Source: Isoptericola croceus
GTDB taxonomy: Bacteria; Actinomycetota; Actinomycetes; Actinomycetales; Cellulomonadaceae
Length of the DNA stretch: 64,000 bases
Reading direction: 5' to 3'
Assembly (NCBI RefSeq): GCF_029382255.1
Contig: NZ_JARLLG010000009.1
Span: forward strand, 62,001 to 126,000
Positions within the stretch are counted from its first letter, which is position 1. The number at the start of each line of letters is the position of its first letter. Made by a program: the position numbers and the translations under genes. This document shows positions 1-8,418 of the stretch, in pieces. The notes beneath the pieces were generated by a model that searched no databases, had not been told where the DNA came from, and saw only the letters and a list, made by a program, of their open reading frames with translations.

Positions 1-105
1 GACCTCGACCTCGGCCGCCCTGCCCGCGAGGTCGACGGCGACCAGCCGTCGTTCGGCGTCGGACGCCGGCTCGGACGTGAAGTAGTGGTCGCTCACGGTG
101 GACAT
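1..105 (-). CDS. RsmC-like class I SAM-dependent methyltransferase, N-terminal fragment
   Basis: Only the first 35 codons lie in the window; the gene runs off the left edge. It starts at an ATG (complement of 103-105), and a second start two codons on (GTG) is possible. The peptide contains SDHYFTSEPAS near the N-terminus, the HYF-x-x-P opening typical of actinobacterial RsmC-like methyltransferases that methylate guanine in 16S rRNA. This gene is often found beside hflX, as here, transcribed divergently. The SAM-binding motifs are outside the window, so the call rests on the N-terminal motif and the neighbourhood. Confidence 0.6.
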   Translation of the reverse strand, partial: MSTVSDHYFTSEPASDAERRLVAVDLAGRAAEVEV

Positions 106-191
106 CGTAGAGTGCGCCGAAATTCGCTTCGGCCGGGACGAATCCGCGTGGGATCCTTGTTCTACCGACGTACCCCCCAGAGAGGACCATC

Positions 192-1721
192 TTGACCCAC
201 ATCCCGACCGATCCCGAGAGCACCTCCGCAGCCACCGAGCCGAGCGCGTCGCGTGACGCGCAGTCGATCGCGAACGACGTCGTCGCGCGGGTGCTGGCGC
301 GGGCCGGGACCGCACGGGCCGAGGGCACGACGGTCCACACCTCCCACGACGGCGAGCAGCTCGACCTCGCCGAGCGCGCCGCGCTGCGCCGCGTGGCCGG
401 CCTGTCGACCGAGCTGGACGACGTCACCGAGGTCGAGTACCGCCAGCTCCGCCTCGAGAAGGTCGTGCTCGTCGGCCTCTTCCCGGGTGGCGAGGCCGCC
501 GCGCGGGAGGCCGACGTCTCCTTGCGCGAGCTCGCGGCGCTGGCCGAGACGGCCGGCTCGCAGGTGCTGGACGGCCTGCTGCAGAAGCGCGCCAAGCCGG
601 ACCCCGGCACCTTCCTCGGGTCCGGCAAGGCAGCCGAGCTCGCCGAGATCGTCGCCGCCAGCGGTGCGGACACCGTCGTGGTCGACACCGAGCTCGCCCC
701 GTCCCAGCGCCGCGCGCTGGAGGACATCGTCAAGGTCAAGGTGGTCGACCGCACCGCGCTGATCCTGGACATCTTCGCCCAGCACGCCAAGTCGCGGGAG
801 GGCAAGGCACAGGTCGAGCTGGCGCAGCTCGAGTACCTCCTGCCACGCCTGCGCGGCTGGGGCGAGTCGATGTCCCGCCAGGCCGGCGGCCAGGTCGGTG
901 GCGCGGGGGCAGGCATGGGCTCGCGCGGCCCCGGTGAGACCAAGATCGAGCTGGACCGGCGGCGCATCCGCAATCGGATGGCCAAGCTGCGCCGCGAGAT
1001 CGCCGCCATGTCGCCCGCCCGCGAGACCAAGCGGCACGACCGCAAGCGGCACGCCATCCCCAACGTAGCGATCGCCGGGTACACGAACGCCGGCAAGTCG
1101 TCGCTGCTCAACGTCCTCACGGATGCCGGCGTCCTCGTGGAGAACGCCCTGTTCGCCACCCTCGACCCGACCGTGCGCCGGGCCCGGACCGAGGACGGCC
1201 GGGTCTTCACCTACGCCGACACCGTCGGGTTCGTGCGCCATCTGCCGCACCAGCTCGTCGAGGCCTTCCGGTCCACGCTCGAGGAGGTCGGTGACGCGGC
1301 CCTGCTGCTGCACGTCGTCGACGCCTCGCACCCGGACCCGGAAGGGCAGATCGACGCGGTGCGCGAGGTGCTCGCCGAGATCCCCGGCATGGACGACGTG
1401 CTCGAGGTGGTCGTGCTGAACAAGGCCGACGTGGCCGACCCGGCCGTCGTCGGGCGGGTGCAGCGGCGCGAGCGCCACACGGTCGTCGTCTCGGCTCACT
1501 CGGGGGAGGGGATCGCCGAGCTGCGGGCGCTGATCGCCGACGAGCTGCCGCGACCCGCCGTCGAGATCGACCTCGTCGTGCCGTACTCGCGCGGCGACCT
1601 CGTCCACCGTGTGCACGAGAACGGTGAGCTCTTCGCCGAGGATCACCTCGCCGACGGCACGCGGCTGCGTGGCCGGGTCGACGCGGCTCTCGCCGCGGAG
1701 CTGGAGAGCGTCGCGGTCTGA
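192..1721 (+). CDS. hflX: GTPase HflX, ribosome-splitting factor
   Basis: HflX is a ribosome-associated GTPase that splits stalled or stress-inactivated 70S ribosomes. The 509-residue product has the HflX N-terminal domain (about 85-270, including the glycine-rich RGWGESMSRQ-x-GGQ-x-G stretch near 221-250 and GPGETKIELDRR). The G domain follows, with G1 GYTNAGKSS near 296-304, G3 DTVGF near 343-347 and G4 NKAD near 410. A C-terminal domain rich in beta residues follows. The start is TTG at 192, preceded by AGAGAGGA as ribosome binding site. The N-terminal 80 residues are poorly conserved, so a later start cannot be excluded. It is divergent from the rRNA methyltransferase, which shares its translation theme. 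Confidence 0.95.
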   Translation: MTHIPTDPESTSAATEPSASRDAQSIANDVVARVLARAGTARAEGTTVHTSHDGEQLDLAERAALRRVAGLSTELDDVTEVEYRQLRLEKVVLVGLFPGGEAAAREADVSLRELAALAETAGSQVLDGLLQKRAKPDPGTFLGSGKAAELAEIVAASGADTVVVDTELAPSQRRALEDIVKVKVVDRTALILDIFAQHAKSREGKAQVELAQLEYLLPRLRGWGESMSRQAGGQVGGAGAGMGSRGPGETKIELDRRRIRNRMAKLRREIAAMSPARETKRHDRKRHAIPNVAIAGYTNAGKSSLLNVLTDAGVLVENALFATLDPTVRRARTEDGRVFTYADTVGFVRHLPHQLVEAFRSTLEEVGDAALLLHVVDASHPDPEGQIDAVREVLAEIPGMDDVLEVVVLNKADVADPAVVGRVQRRERHTVVVSAHSGEGIAELRALIADELPRPAVEIDLVVPYSRGDLVHRVHENGELFAEDHLADGTRLRGRVDAALAAELESVAV

Positions 1722-1784
1722 GCCGGCGCGCGGGCGGCGTCCTGTGAGCTGTGGACGCTGCACCCGACGGGGGCGGGGCGCCCG

Positions 1785-1790
1785 TAGGAT
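1785..1790 (+). promoter_or_regulatory. Leaderless -10 box for the DinG-type helicase
   Basis: TAGGAT lies six bases before the GTG at 1797, and no Shine-Dalgarno sequence precedes that GTG. The spacing fits transcription starting at the start codon, which is common in actinobacteria. It also favours this start over later ones. Confidence 0.6.
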
Positions 1791-1796
1791 CGTCCG

Positions 1797-3854
1797 GTGA
1801 ACTCGTCCGCCGCGTCCGCCGACCCGCCCGAGAGCGTGCCCGAGGTCACCGAGCTGCTCGACCTCGCGGTAGCCGCCCTGGGCGGTTCGCGACGTGCGGG
1901 GCAGGACGAGATGGCCGAGGCCGTGACCGACGCGGTCGGGGCCGGCCGGCACCTGCTCGTGCAGGCGGGCACCGGCACCGGCAAGTCGCTGGGCTACCTC
2001 GTGCCCGCGGTGCGGCACGCCGTGACCGCTCAGGAGCGCGTGGTCGTCTCCACGGCCACGCTCGCGCTCCAGCGCCAGGTGATCACGCGCGATTTGCCCC
2101 TGGTGGCCGACGCCGTCGCGCCGCGCCTGCCGCGACCGCCCCGCGTGGCGCTGCTCAAGGGATGGCACAACTACCTGTGCCGGCACAAGGTCACCGGAGG
2201 CTACCCGGTCGACGGGGCGACGCTCTTCGACCTGCCGCCCGACCCCGGACCGGGTGAGGGCTCGTCCGCGGAGCAGCATCCGCCGTCGTCCCCACGGGGC
2301 CGGTCGGACGACGGCGCACGCCTCGCCGACCACGTGCGTCGCCTGCACTCCTGGGCCCAGGAGACGGACACCGGTGACCGCGACGACCTGGTGCCCGGCG
2401 TGCCGGACCGGGCCTGGCGGCAGGTCTCCGTGACGTCCCTGGAGTGCCTGGGACAGCGGTGCCCGCTCATCGACGAGTGCTTCGGCGAGCAGGCACGCAA
2501 CACCGCTCGTGAGGCGGACGTCGTCGTGACCAACCACGCGATGCTGGGGATCGCGGCGTCCGGCAACCCGAACGTGCTGCCCGAGCACGACGTCCTGGTG
2601 GTCGACGAGGCGCACGAGCTCGTCGACCGCATCACCGCCGCCGCGACCGTCGACCTCTCCGGAGGAGCCGTGGAGCACGCGGCCCGCCTGGCACGCCAGC
2701 ACGGCGGGATGCTCACCGACGACCTGGACGCCACCGCGGGGACGCTCGCGGAGATGCTCGCGCGCGTCCCGGCGGAGCGCTATCCCCAGGGACTGCCCGA
2801 CGAGCTCCGGACGGCCGTCGCTGCGGTGCGGGACGCCGCGCGGTCGCTGCTCACCGACCTCAAGCCGGAGAAGGGCGCCGAGGCCGACGCGGGGCTGAAG
2901 ATGGCGCAGTCCGCCGTCCTGCAGCTCTTCGAGGTCGCCGAGCGCATGGCGGCCGAGGACACCAGCGACGACGTGCTCTGGTGCTCGCGCCCGCCCGCCG
3001 ACGCGTCGTGGGGGGACGGCGTCGGGAGGCTGCACGCCGCTCCGCTGGGTGTCGCCGGCCTCATCAGCAGCCAGCTGCTGGCCGAACGCACCGGCGTGCT
3101 GACCTCCGCCACCCTCGCGCTCGGCGGCACGTTCGACCCGGTGGCACGTTCGCTGGGTCTCGCGGCGTCCACGGGCGACGACGACACCGTCTGGCGCGGC
3201 CTGGACGTCGGGAGCCCGTTCGACTACCGCCGGCAGGGCATCTGCTACGTCGCCAAGCACCTGCCCGCACCGGGACGTGAGCCGACGACCACGGCACAGC
3301 TGGACGAGATCGCCGGCCTGATCGAGGCAGCCGGTGGGCGGACGCTCGGCCTGTTCTCCTCGCGTCGTGCTGCCACCTCCGCGGCGGAGGCGATGCGGGA
3401 GCGCCTGGACGTCCCGGTGCTCTGTCAGGGTGACGACCAGCTGCCTACGCTCGTGGAGCAGTTCGCCGCCGATCCGGAGACCTGTCTCTTCGGCACGTTG
3501 TCCCTGTGGCAGGGCGTGGACGTGCCGGGCGACGCCTGCCGGCTCGTCATCATCGACCGGGTGCCCTTCCCGCGCCCGGACGACCCGGTGAAGGCGGCGC
3601 GGGCACGTGCCGTCGAGCAGGCCGGTGGCAACGGGTTCATGCAGGTGGCCGCCACGCACGCGGCGCTCCTGCTCGCCCAGGGTGCGGGCCGCCTCATCCG
3701 ATCGACGGCCGACCGGGGTGTCGTCGCGGTGCTCGACCCCCGCCTGGTCACGGCGCGGTACGGCACGTTCCTGACGCGGTCCATGCCGGACTTCTGGCGC
3801 ACGACCGACACGGGCCTCGTCCGCTCCGCGCTCCGGCGGCTCGCCGAGGTGTGA
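1797..3854 (+). CDS. DinG/XPD-family ATP-dependent DNA helicase
   Basis: A 685-residue superfamily 2 helicase of the DinG/XPD group, which unwinds DNA 5' to 3' during repair and at unusual structures. Walker A AGTGTGKS is near 57-64 and the DEAH box (VVDEAHELVD) near 270. The DinG arrangement of a cysteine in YLCRHK (Cys128) and three more in ECLGQRC and DECF (about 218-228) would ligate a 4Fe-4S cluster. C-terminal motifs include FGTLSLWQGVDVPG and GAGRLIR. The GTG start follows a leaderless -10 box. It sits between hflX and ldh in the same direction. No LexA box was seen upstream, so unlike E. coli dinG it is probably not under direct SOS control here. Confidence 0.93.
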   Translation: MNSSAASADPPESVPEVTELLDLAVAALGGSRRAGQDEMAEAVTDAVGAGRHLLVQAGTGTGKSLGYLVPAVRHAVTAQERVVVSTATLALQRQVITRDLPLVADAVAPRLPRPPRVALLKGWHNYLCRHKVTGGYPVDGATLFDLPPDPGPGEGSSAEQHPPSSPRGRSDDGARLADHVRRLHSWAQETDTGDRDDLVPGVPDRAWRQVSVTSLECLGQRCPLIDECFGEQARNTAREADVVVTNHAMLGIAASGNPNVLPEHDVLVVDEAHELVDRITAAATVDLSGGAVEHAARLARQHGGMLTDDLDATAGTLAEMLARVPAERYPQGLPDELRTAVAAVRDAARSLLTDLKPEKGAEADAGLKMAQSAVLQLFEVAERMAAEDTSDDVLWCSRPPADASWGDGVGRLHAAPLGVAGLISSQLLAERTGVLTSATLALGGTFDPVARSLGLAASTGDDDTVWRGLDVGSPFDYRRQGICYVAKHLPAPGREPTTTAQLDEIAGLIEAAGGRTLGLFSSRRAATSAAEAMRERLDVPVLCQGDDQLPTLVEQFAADPETCLFGTLSLWQGVDVPGDACRLVIIDRVPFPRPDDPVKAARARAVEQAGGNGFMQVAATHAALLLAQGAGRLIRSTADRGVVAVLDPRLVTARYGTFLTRSMPDFWRTTDTGLVRSALRRLAEV

Positions 3855-3903
3855 CGTTCATGGACGACCACGTCCAGCCCTGGCGCCCCAACAGCGCTCG
3901 CCC

Positions 3904-3909
3904 TAGCCT
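3904..3909 (+). promoter_or_regulatory. Leaderless -10 box for ldh
   Basis: TAGCCT lies seven bases before GTG 3917, with no ribosome binding site between. It decides the ldh start against an in-frame ATG at 3860 that would add 19 residues of non-conserved sequence. Confidence 0.55.
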
Positions 3910-3916
3910 GGTCCCC

Positions 3917-4876
3917 GTGACCGCACCTCGCAGCACGACCAAGCTCGCCGTCGTCGGGGCCGGAGCAGTGGGCGCCACCCTCGCCTTCACCGCGCTGGCG
4001 CGTGGCACCGCCCGGACCGTGGCCCTGATGGACATCAACAAGGCCAAGGTCGACGCCGAGGTGCTCGACCTCCAGCACGGTGGGATGTTCGTCCCGCAGG
4101 CCGAGGTGATCGGCTCGGACGACATCGAGGTCTGCCGCGACGCCGACGTCGTGGTCGTCACGGCCGGGGCGAAGCAACGACCGGGACAGTCGCGGCTGGA
4201 CCTCGCCGAGGCGACCATCGCGCTGACCCGCACGATCCTGCCCGGGCTCGTCGAGGTCGCCCCGCACGCCACGTTCCTGATGGTGACGAACCCGGTCGAC
4301 GTGGTGACCTATGCGGCGCAGCAGATCTCGGGCCTGCCGGCCGAGCGCGTCTTCGGCTCGGGGACGGTGCTCGACTCGTCCCGCCTGCGTGCCGCGCTGG
4401 CGCAGCACTGCGGGGTCGCGACGGGAAACGTGCACGCCTACATCGCCGGAGAGCACGGCGACTCAGAGATCGTGCTCTGGAGCTCGGCGACGATCGCAGG
4501 CGTCCCGCTCCTGGAGTGGGAGGCGCTCCCGGGGCGCCCGCCCCTCGACGCGGCCGTCCGCAAGACGATCGCCCGCGACGTCGTCGAGTCGGCCTACCGT
4601 GTCATCGCGGGCAAGGGAGCCACCAACTACGCCGTCGGTCTCGCGGCGACCCGGATCGTCGAGGCCGTGCTGAACGACGAGCATCGCGTGATGCCTGTCT
4701 CCACGCGTATCGAGGGCTTCCACGGCATCGGGGACGTCTGTCTGTCGTTGCCGACCCTGGTCGACGCCCGCGGTGCAACGACCGTCGTCGACACGCCCCT
4801 GTCGGCGCAGGAGGAGGAGGGCCTGCGGTCGTCGGCCGCGAGCGTTCGTGCCGTGCAGCAGCGGTTCGGCCTGTAG
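3917..4876 (+). CDS. ldh: L-lactate dehydrogenase
   Basis: NAD-dependent L-lactate dehydrogenase interconverting pyruvate and lactate, cytoplasmic, 319 residues from GTG 3917. The Rossmann motif GAGAVG is at the N-terminus. MTNPVDVVTY, SGTVLDSSRLR and the catalytic GEHGDSE follow in the LDH/malate dehydrogenase order. An arginine in the KQRPGQSRLDL loop and the LDH-type GSGTVLDSSR favour lactate over malate. It ends in a hairpin shared with the convergent lexA. An LDH fits a facultatively fermentative lifestyle. The upstream ATG at 3860 is in frame but lies in spacer-like sequence. Confidence 0.92.
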   Translation: MTAPRSTTKLAVVGAGAVGATLAFTALARGTARTVALMDINKAKVDAEVLDLQHGGMFVPQAEVIGSDDIEVCRDADVVVVTAGAKQRPGQSRLDLAEATIALTRTILPGLVEVAPHATFLMVTNPVDVVTYAAQQISGLPAERVFGSGTVLDSSRLRAALAQHCGVATGNVHAYIAGEHGDSEIVLWSSATIAGVPLLEWEALPGRPPLDAAVRKTIARDVVESAYRVIAGKGATNYAVGLAATRIVEAVLNDEHRVMPVSTRIEGFHGIGDVCLSLPTLVDARGATTVVDTPLSAQEEEGLRSSAASVRAVQQRFGL

Positions 4877-4893
4877 GCCTGCTCGCTACAGGC
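4869..4893. terminator. Convergent hairpin built from both stop codons (ldh/lexA)
   Basis: GCCTGTAG (4869-4876) and CTACAGGC (4886-4893) form an 8-bp perfect stem with a 9-base loop. The left arm ends in the ldh stop TAG and the right arm starts with the complement of the lexA stop, so the two genes share a compact bidirectional structure. There is no U-tract, as is usual in actinobacteria. Confidence 0.6.
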
Positions 4894-5641
4894 TGCGCAG
4901 CACCGCCACCACCCGGCCGAGGACCTGTGCCTCGTCGCCGGCGATCGGGTCGTAGGCGGAGTTCTGCGGCATCAGCCACGTGTGTCCGCCGGTCTGCTTG
5001 AACGTCTTGACCGTGGCCTCCCCGTCGAGCATCGCGGCGACGATCTCGCCCTGCTCCGCGACGTTCTGGCGACGCACAACGACCCAGTCGCCGTCACAGA
5101 TCGCGGCGTCGATCATCGAGTCGCCCGAGACCTTGAGCAGGAAGAGCTCTCCGTCGCCCACGACCTGGCGGGGCAGGGGGAAGACGTCCTCGACGACCTG
5201 CTCGGCCAGGATCGGGCCGCCGGCAGCGATGCGCCCGACGAGAGGGACGTACGACGGTGTCGGGGTCTCGCCGTCGGTACCGTCCGGGGTCGGCATGCTC
5301 AGGTGCGCCACCGAGGCCTTGGGCGCGGGGGCCGCGCCGGCCAACGGGTCGACGACCTCCATCGCGCGCGGCCTGTTGGGATCGCGGCGCAGGTAGCCCT
5401 TGCGCTCGAGCGTCGTGAGCTGGTGCTTCACCGACGACGGGCTGGCGAGTCCGACCGCCTCGCCGATCTCCCGCATGGTCGGTGGGTAGCCACGACTCTC
5501 GACCGACGCACGGATCGTCTCGAGGACGCGTCGCTGACGTGCCGTCAGGCGGTCAGGTCCAGGGGCGAGCTCTGAGACGGACGCGAGCGTGCCGTCGTGC
5601 GTGCCGGTCCCGGCGCCGTCGGTCCCGCGTGTCGTCGTCAT
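4886..5641 (-). CDS. lexA: SOS repressor LexA
   Basis: LexA represses DNA-damage genes and cleaves itself when RecA filaments form. The 251-residue protein has a winged-helix N-terminus ([12 protein letters not shown], then [17 protein letters not shown]) and a C-terminal S24 peptidase domain. The domain carries the A-G cleavage site in GRIAAGGP, the catalytic serine in SGDSMID and the lysine in EATVKTF. About 35 extra residues precede the HTH; this tail is common in actinobacterial LexA, but the start is less certain than the rest. The gene is divergent from the LysM gene, and the shared region holds LexA-box-like sites, implying autoregulation. Confidence 0.97.
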   Translation of the reverse strand: MTTTRGTDGAGTGTHDGTLASVSELAPGPDRLTARQRRVLETIRASVESRGYPPTMREIGEAVGLASPSSVKHQLTTLERKGYLRRDPNRPRAMEVVDPLAGAAPAPKASVAHLSMPTPDGTDGETPTPSYVPLVGRIAAGGPILAEQVVEDVFPLPRQVVGDGELFLLKVSGDSMIDAAICDGDWVVVRRQNVAEQGEIVAAMLDGEATVKTFKQTGGHTWLMPQNSAYDPIAGDEAQVLGRVVAVLRSL

Positions 5642-5712
5642 GCGCTTCTCCCGTCAAGAACCAGACAAACCTGCCATCACTCCCGTCAGCGTAGGCCAGA
5701 TCGCGGTCCACA

Positions 5713-5728
5713 TCAAACATCTGTTCGA
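5713..5728. promoter_or_regulatory. LexA box, near-perfect (lexA autoregulation)
   Basis: TCAAAC-ATCT-GTTCGA matches the actinobacterial consensus TCGAAC-N4-GTTCGA at 11 of 12 half-site positions. It lies about 70 bases upstream of the lexA start, where the lexA promoter would be. Confidence 0.8.
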
Positions 5729-5780
5729 GATCTCTCGACGCGTGTCGGCGGTCCGTGGTACCAATGGGTACAGGTGTTCG

Positions 5781-5811
5781 ACGAACGCATGTATGACGCA
5801 CAGATGTTCGA
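5781..5811. promoter_or_regulatory. Two degenerate, abutting LexA boxes upstream of the LysM gene
   Basis: ACGAAC-GCAT-GTATGA (5781-5796) and ACGCAC-AGAT-GTTCGA (5796-5811) match the LexA consensus at 9 and 10 of 12 half-site positions and share one base. They lie 54-84 bases before the LysM gene start and could bind LexA cooperatively to control that gene and perhaps nrdR. Each site alone would be weak. Confidence 0.55.
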
Positions 5812-5864
5812 GACGGCCAGGGTTGAAGACGGCTCGACGCTTGTCCGAGGGAGAGGGCGGAGCA

Positions 5865-6236
5865 ATGGCATCGATCGCAGTGGTCCCCGGAGCAGCTCGG
5901 GGCACCCAGGGTCTGCACGGTTCGCCGGGCCCGCTGGGGCTCGGTGGACTCCGGCTGACGGTGCGCGGGCGCCGGGTGCTGGTCGCTCTGACCGTCCTCC
6001 TCCTGGCGGCCCCGACGCTGGCCTGGGGCGCCAGGGCTGTCGCCGATGCGCCGGACCAGGCCCTGGAGGTGCGGCTCCAGACCGTGGCCCCCGGCGAGAC
6101 GCTGTGGCAGTACGCCGCCACCGTGGCGGAGCCGGGGGAGGACCTGCGCGACGTCGTCGCCGCGCTGCAGGATCTCAACGGGATGCGCAGCGCGGAGCTC
6201 CAGGTCGGGCAGGTCCTCGTCCTGCCGCGCGAATAG
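5865..6236 (+). CDS. LysM-domain membrane protein, SOS division inhibitor type (DivS/ChiZ/YneA-like)
   Basis: A 123-residue protein with a short cytoplasmic N-terminus, one hydrophobic helix (about 38-57, VLVALTVLLLAAPTLAWG) and an external LysM domain (about 73-121, VAPGETLWQYA to GQVLVLP). LysM binds peptidoglycan. Genes of this build lie divergent from lexA in Bacillus (yneA), Corynebacterium (divS) and Mycobacterium (Rv2719c/chiZ), where they delay division during DNA damage. The same position and two LexA-box-like sites upstream suggest that role here by context. The sequence itself shows only the anchor and LysM, with no hydrolase domain. The start is ATG 5865 with GGGAGAGGG upstream; the frame runs open further 5' but without conserved sequence. 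Confidence 0.8.
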   Translation: MASIAVVPGAARGTQGLHGSPGPLGLGGLRLTVRGRRVLVALTVLLLAAPTLAWGARAVADAPDQALEVRLQTVAPGETLWQYAATVAEPGEDLRDVVAALQDLNGMRSAELQVGQVLVLPRE

Positions 6237-6248
6237 CGGCACGTGGTG

Positions 6249-6276
6249 TTGCACGGAGGCCGGGCTGGCGCATACT
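6249..6276 (+). promoter_or_regulatory. Likely nrdR promoter
   Basis: TTGCAC (6249-6254) and CATACT (6271-6276) are separated by 16 bases and resemble a housekeeping -35/-10 pair. A 7-bp hairpin (GCCGGGC at 6288-6294, GCCCGGC at 6299-6305) follows in the presumed leader. Confidence 0.45.
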
Positions 6277-6326
6277 TTCGTCGGGCAGCCGGGCACGGGC
6301 CCGGCCTCGACCGCGGGAGACCCTGG

Positions 6327-6812
6327 ATGCACTGCCCGTTCTGCCGACATGCCGACTCACGCGTCGTCGACTCGCGTACCGCCGACGACGGCTCGTCGAT
6401 CCGGCGTCGTCGCCAGTGTCCTTCCTGCCAACGACGCTTCACCACCATCGAGACCGCGAGCCTCTCCGTCGTGAAGCGCTCCGGGGCCACGGAGCCGTTC
6501 AGCCGGGACAAGGTGGTCTCCGGTGTCCGCAAGGCGTGCCAGGGCCGGCCCGTGAGCGCTGACGACCTGGCACTGCTGGCGCAGCGTGTCGAGGAGACGC
6601 TACGGGGATCGGGCAGCGCGGAGATCGACGCCTACGAGATCGGGCTGGCGATCCTCGGGCCGCTCCGCGAGCTCGACGAGGTCGCTTACCTGCGGTTCGC
6701 CTCGGTCTACCAGTCGTTCGACTCGCTCGACGACTTCGATGCCGCCATCACGTCGCTGCGGATGGAGCGCGCGGAGCGGGAAGCCTCCGCAGGGCCGGCT
6801 GACACGTCGTGA
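6327..6812 (+). CDS. nrdR: Transcriptional repressor NrdR
   Basis: NrdR senses ATP/dATP and represses ribonucleotide reductase genes. The 161-residue protein starts MHCPFC and carries the four zinc cysteines (CPFC at 3-6, CPSC at 31-34) in an N-terminal ribbon. An ATP-cone domain follows (about 49-139, VVKRSG and [14 protein letters not shown]). Length and order match the family. The lexA-LysM-nrdR order is conserved in corynebacteria and mycobacteria. An in-frame extension to 6243 runs through the promoter and is not expected to be translated. Confidence 0.96.
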   Translation: MHCPFCRHADSRVVDSRTADDGSSIRRRRQCPSCQRRFTTIETASLSVVKRSGATEPFSRDKVVSGVRKACQGRPVSADDLALLAQRVEETLRGSGSAEIDAYEIGLAILGPLRELDEVAYLRFASVYQSFDSLDDFDAAITSLRMERAEREASAGPADTS

Positions 6813-6880
6813 GAGATATGTCCGCCCTTCCGGCTCCAAAACCCCTCGCATGTGCCGACAGGTGGGCGCATGCTTGTCCC

Positions 6881-7063
6881 ATGACTGACGACAAGAGGAC
6901 GACCGCACCCGGCGACGAGGCCAAGGCACGTTTCAAGGAGGCCCTCGAGAAGAAGAACGCCGCCCACCACCCCACGGCCGCGGGGGAGCGGAACACCGGA
7001 TCGGTGCACGGCTCGGAGACGAGCGGTCCCGTGCAGCCGATGTTCCGGCGCAAGTCGGGCTGA
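6881..7063 (+). CDS. DUF5302 family small protein
   Basis: A 60-residue, highly charged protein of unknown function with the DUF5302 pattern: MTDDK start, KARFKEALEKKNA helix, and a C-terminal PMFRRKSG tail ending in basic residues. No membrane segment or catalytic motif is seen. The ATG at 6881 is preceded by CATGCT six bases upstream, so a leaderless transcript is possible. It faces serA across a strong hairpin. Confidence 0.8.
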   Translation: MTDDKRTTAPGDEAKARFKEALEKKNAAHHPTAAGERNTGSVHGSETSGPVQPMFRRKSG

Positions 7064-7080
7064 CGGCGCACCACCGGACG

Positions 7081-7117
7081 ACGGAGGGCACGCACCATGA
7101 CGGTGCGTGCCCTCCGT
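7081..7117. terminator. Strong bidirectional terminator between DUF5302 gene and serA
   Basis: A perfect 16-bp inverted repeat (7081-7096 and 7102-7117) with a 5-base loop, ATGAC, sits exactly between two convergent genes. Confidence 0.85.
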
Positions 7118-7137
7118 GTCGTCGGGGCCGGTCGGGC

Positions 7138-8376
7138 TCAGCCCGCGGCGGGACCGGGGGGAAACTCGGGGCGGTCGAACGCGTCGCGGATCCGCAGCCG
7201 CACCGTGGTGTCCATCGCCATGAGCTTCTTCGACGCACCGCGCTGGGTGACGTCCGAGATGTCGGTGACGACGTAGCCGAGCTCGCCGCGGGTGGCGAGC
7301 ATCTGTGCCTCGATGTTGGCGCCGTGGTCGGCGAAGACCTGGTTGACGGCGGCGAGCACGCCCGGGACGTTGCGGTGCAGCAGGGCGATGCGTCCCACCC
7401 CGGTGTGCTCGAGCTGCAGGTTCGGCAGGTTCACCGAGAGCGTCGTCGAACCGGTCAGGAAGTAGTCGCGCAGCTTCTTGGCGACGAAGTGGCCGATCGA
7501 CTCCTGTGCCTCGAGGGTCGAGCCGCCGACGTGCGGGGTGAGGATGACGTTGTCGAGCCCGCGCAGCGGCGAGTCGAAGTGGTCGCCACGCTTCTTGGGC
7601 TCGGTCGGGAAGACGTCGACGGCCGCGCCGGCGAGATGACCGGACAAGATGTGCTCGCGCAGGGACTCGACGTCGACCACGAAGCCGCGCGAGAGGTTGA
7701 GGAAGACGGCCCCCGGCTTCATCCGGGCGAACATGTCTCCGGTGAACAGCCCGGCGTTACCGGCCCGGCCGTCCACGTGGATCGTCACGGCGTCGGCGAC
7801 TTCGAGCAGCTCGCCCAGCGTCTCGACGCGCCGGGCGTTGCCGAGGGCCAGCTTCTCGGCGGAGTCGTAGAACACGACCTTCATCCCGAGGTTCTCGGCG
7901 AGCACCGAGAGCTGGGAGCCGATGTTGCCGTACCCGATGATGCCGAGCGTGCGCCCGCGCACCTCGTGCGAACCCTCGGCCGTCTTGTCCCAGACCCCGT
8001 CGTGCAGGGCCTTGTCGCGCACGGAGAGGCGCCGGGTCAGCGCGATGATCTCCGCGACGGCCAGCTCGACGACGGAGCGGGTGTTGGAGAACGGGGCGTT
8101 GAAGACCGCGACACCGTGTGACGCGGCGGCGTCCAGGTCGATCTGGTTCGTCCCGATGGAGAACGTGCCGACGGCGAGCAGGCCGGGGACGGACTCCAGG
8201 ACGTGTCGGGTGACCTGAGTCTTGGACCGGATGCCGAGGATGTGGAAGTCGGCGAGCGTCTCGATCAGCTCCGCCTCGTCGAGCGCGCCGGAGCGCGTCT
8301 CGACCTCGATCCCCGCATCACGGAGGATCTCGACGGCAGCAGGATGGACGTTCTCGAGGAGGAGGGCGCGCAGCAC
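7138..8376 (-). CDS. serA: D-3-phosphoglycerate dehydrogenase with ACT domain
   Basis: First enzyme of serine biosynthesis, oxidising 3-phosphoglycerate to 3-phosphohydroxypyruvate with NAD. The 412-residue form has the catalytic lobe starting LRALLLENVHP, the NAD-binding motif GYGNIGSQ, the active-site arginine in GIRSKTQ and the histidine in LTPHVGGST. A C-terminal ACT domain (about 335-410, LLHRNVPGVLAAVNQ) likely gives serine feedback. It lacks the long intervening domain of mycobacterial SerA and so resembles the E. coli type. I chose GTG 8376; an in-frame GTG at 8409 would add 11 residues (MTRGPVAHHRS) that look like untranslated leader. Confidence 0.93.
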   Translation of the reverse strand: MLRALLLENVHPAAVEILRDAGIEVETRSGALDEAELIETLADFHILGIRSKTQVTRHVLESVPGLLAVGTFSIGTNQIDLDAAASHGVAVFNAPFSNTRSVVELAVAEIIALTRRLSVRDKALHDGVWDKTAEGSHEVRGRTLGIIGYGNIGSQLSVLAENLGMKVVFYDSAEKLALGNARRVETLGELLEVADAVTIHVDGRAGNAGLFTGDMFARMKPGAVFLNLSRGFVVDVESLREHILSGHLAGAAVDVFPTEPKKRGDHFDSPLRGLDNVILTPHVGGSTLEAQESIGHFVAKKLRDYFLTGSTTLSVNLPNLQLEHTGVGRIALLHRNVPGVLAAVNQVFADHGANIEAQMLATRGELGYVVTDISDVTQRGASKKLMAMDTTVRLRIRDAFDRPEFPPGPAAG

Positions 8377-8418
8377 GGACCTATGGTGCGCCACCGGGCC
8401 CCGCGTCACAAACCCGTC

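Noticed and set aside
162-3659. A 1165-codon open frame on the minus strand under hflX and the helicase
   Set aside because: It mirrors the codon structure of the plus-strand genes. In such GC-rich DNA stops are rare, and the peptide is low-complexity Arg/Gly/His/Val sequence without motifs.
8407-8409. GTG 8409 as the serA start
   Set aside because: It would add 11 residues not seen in the family, while GTG 8376 begins directly at the conserved LRALLLEN.
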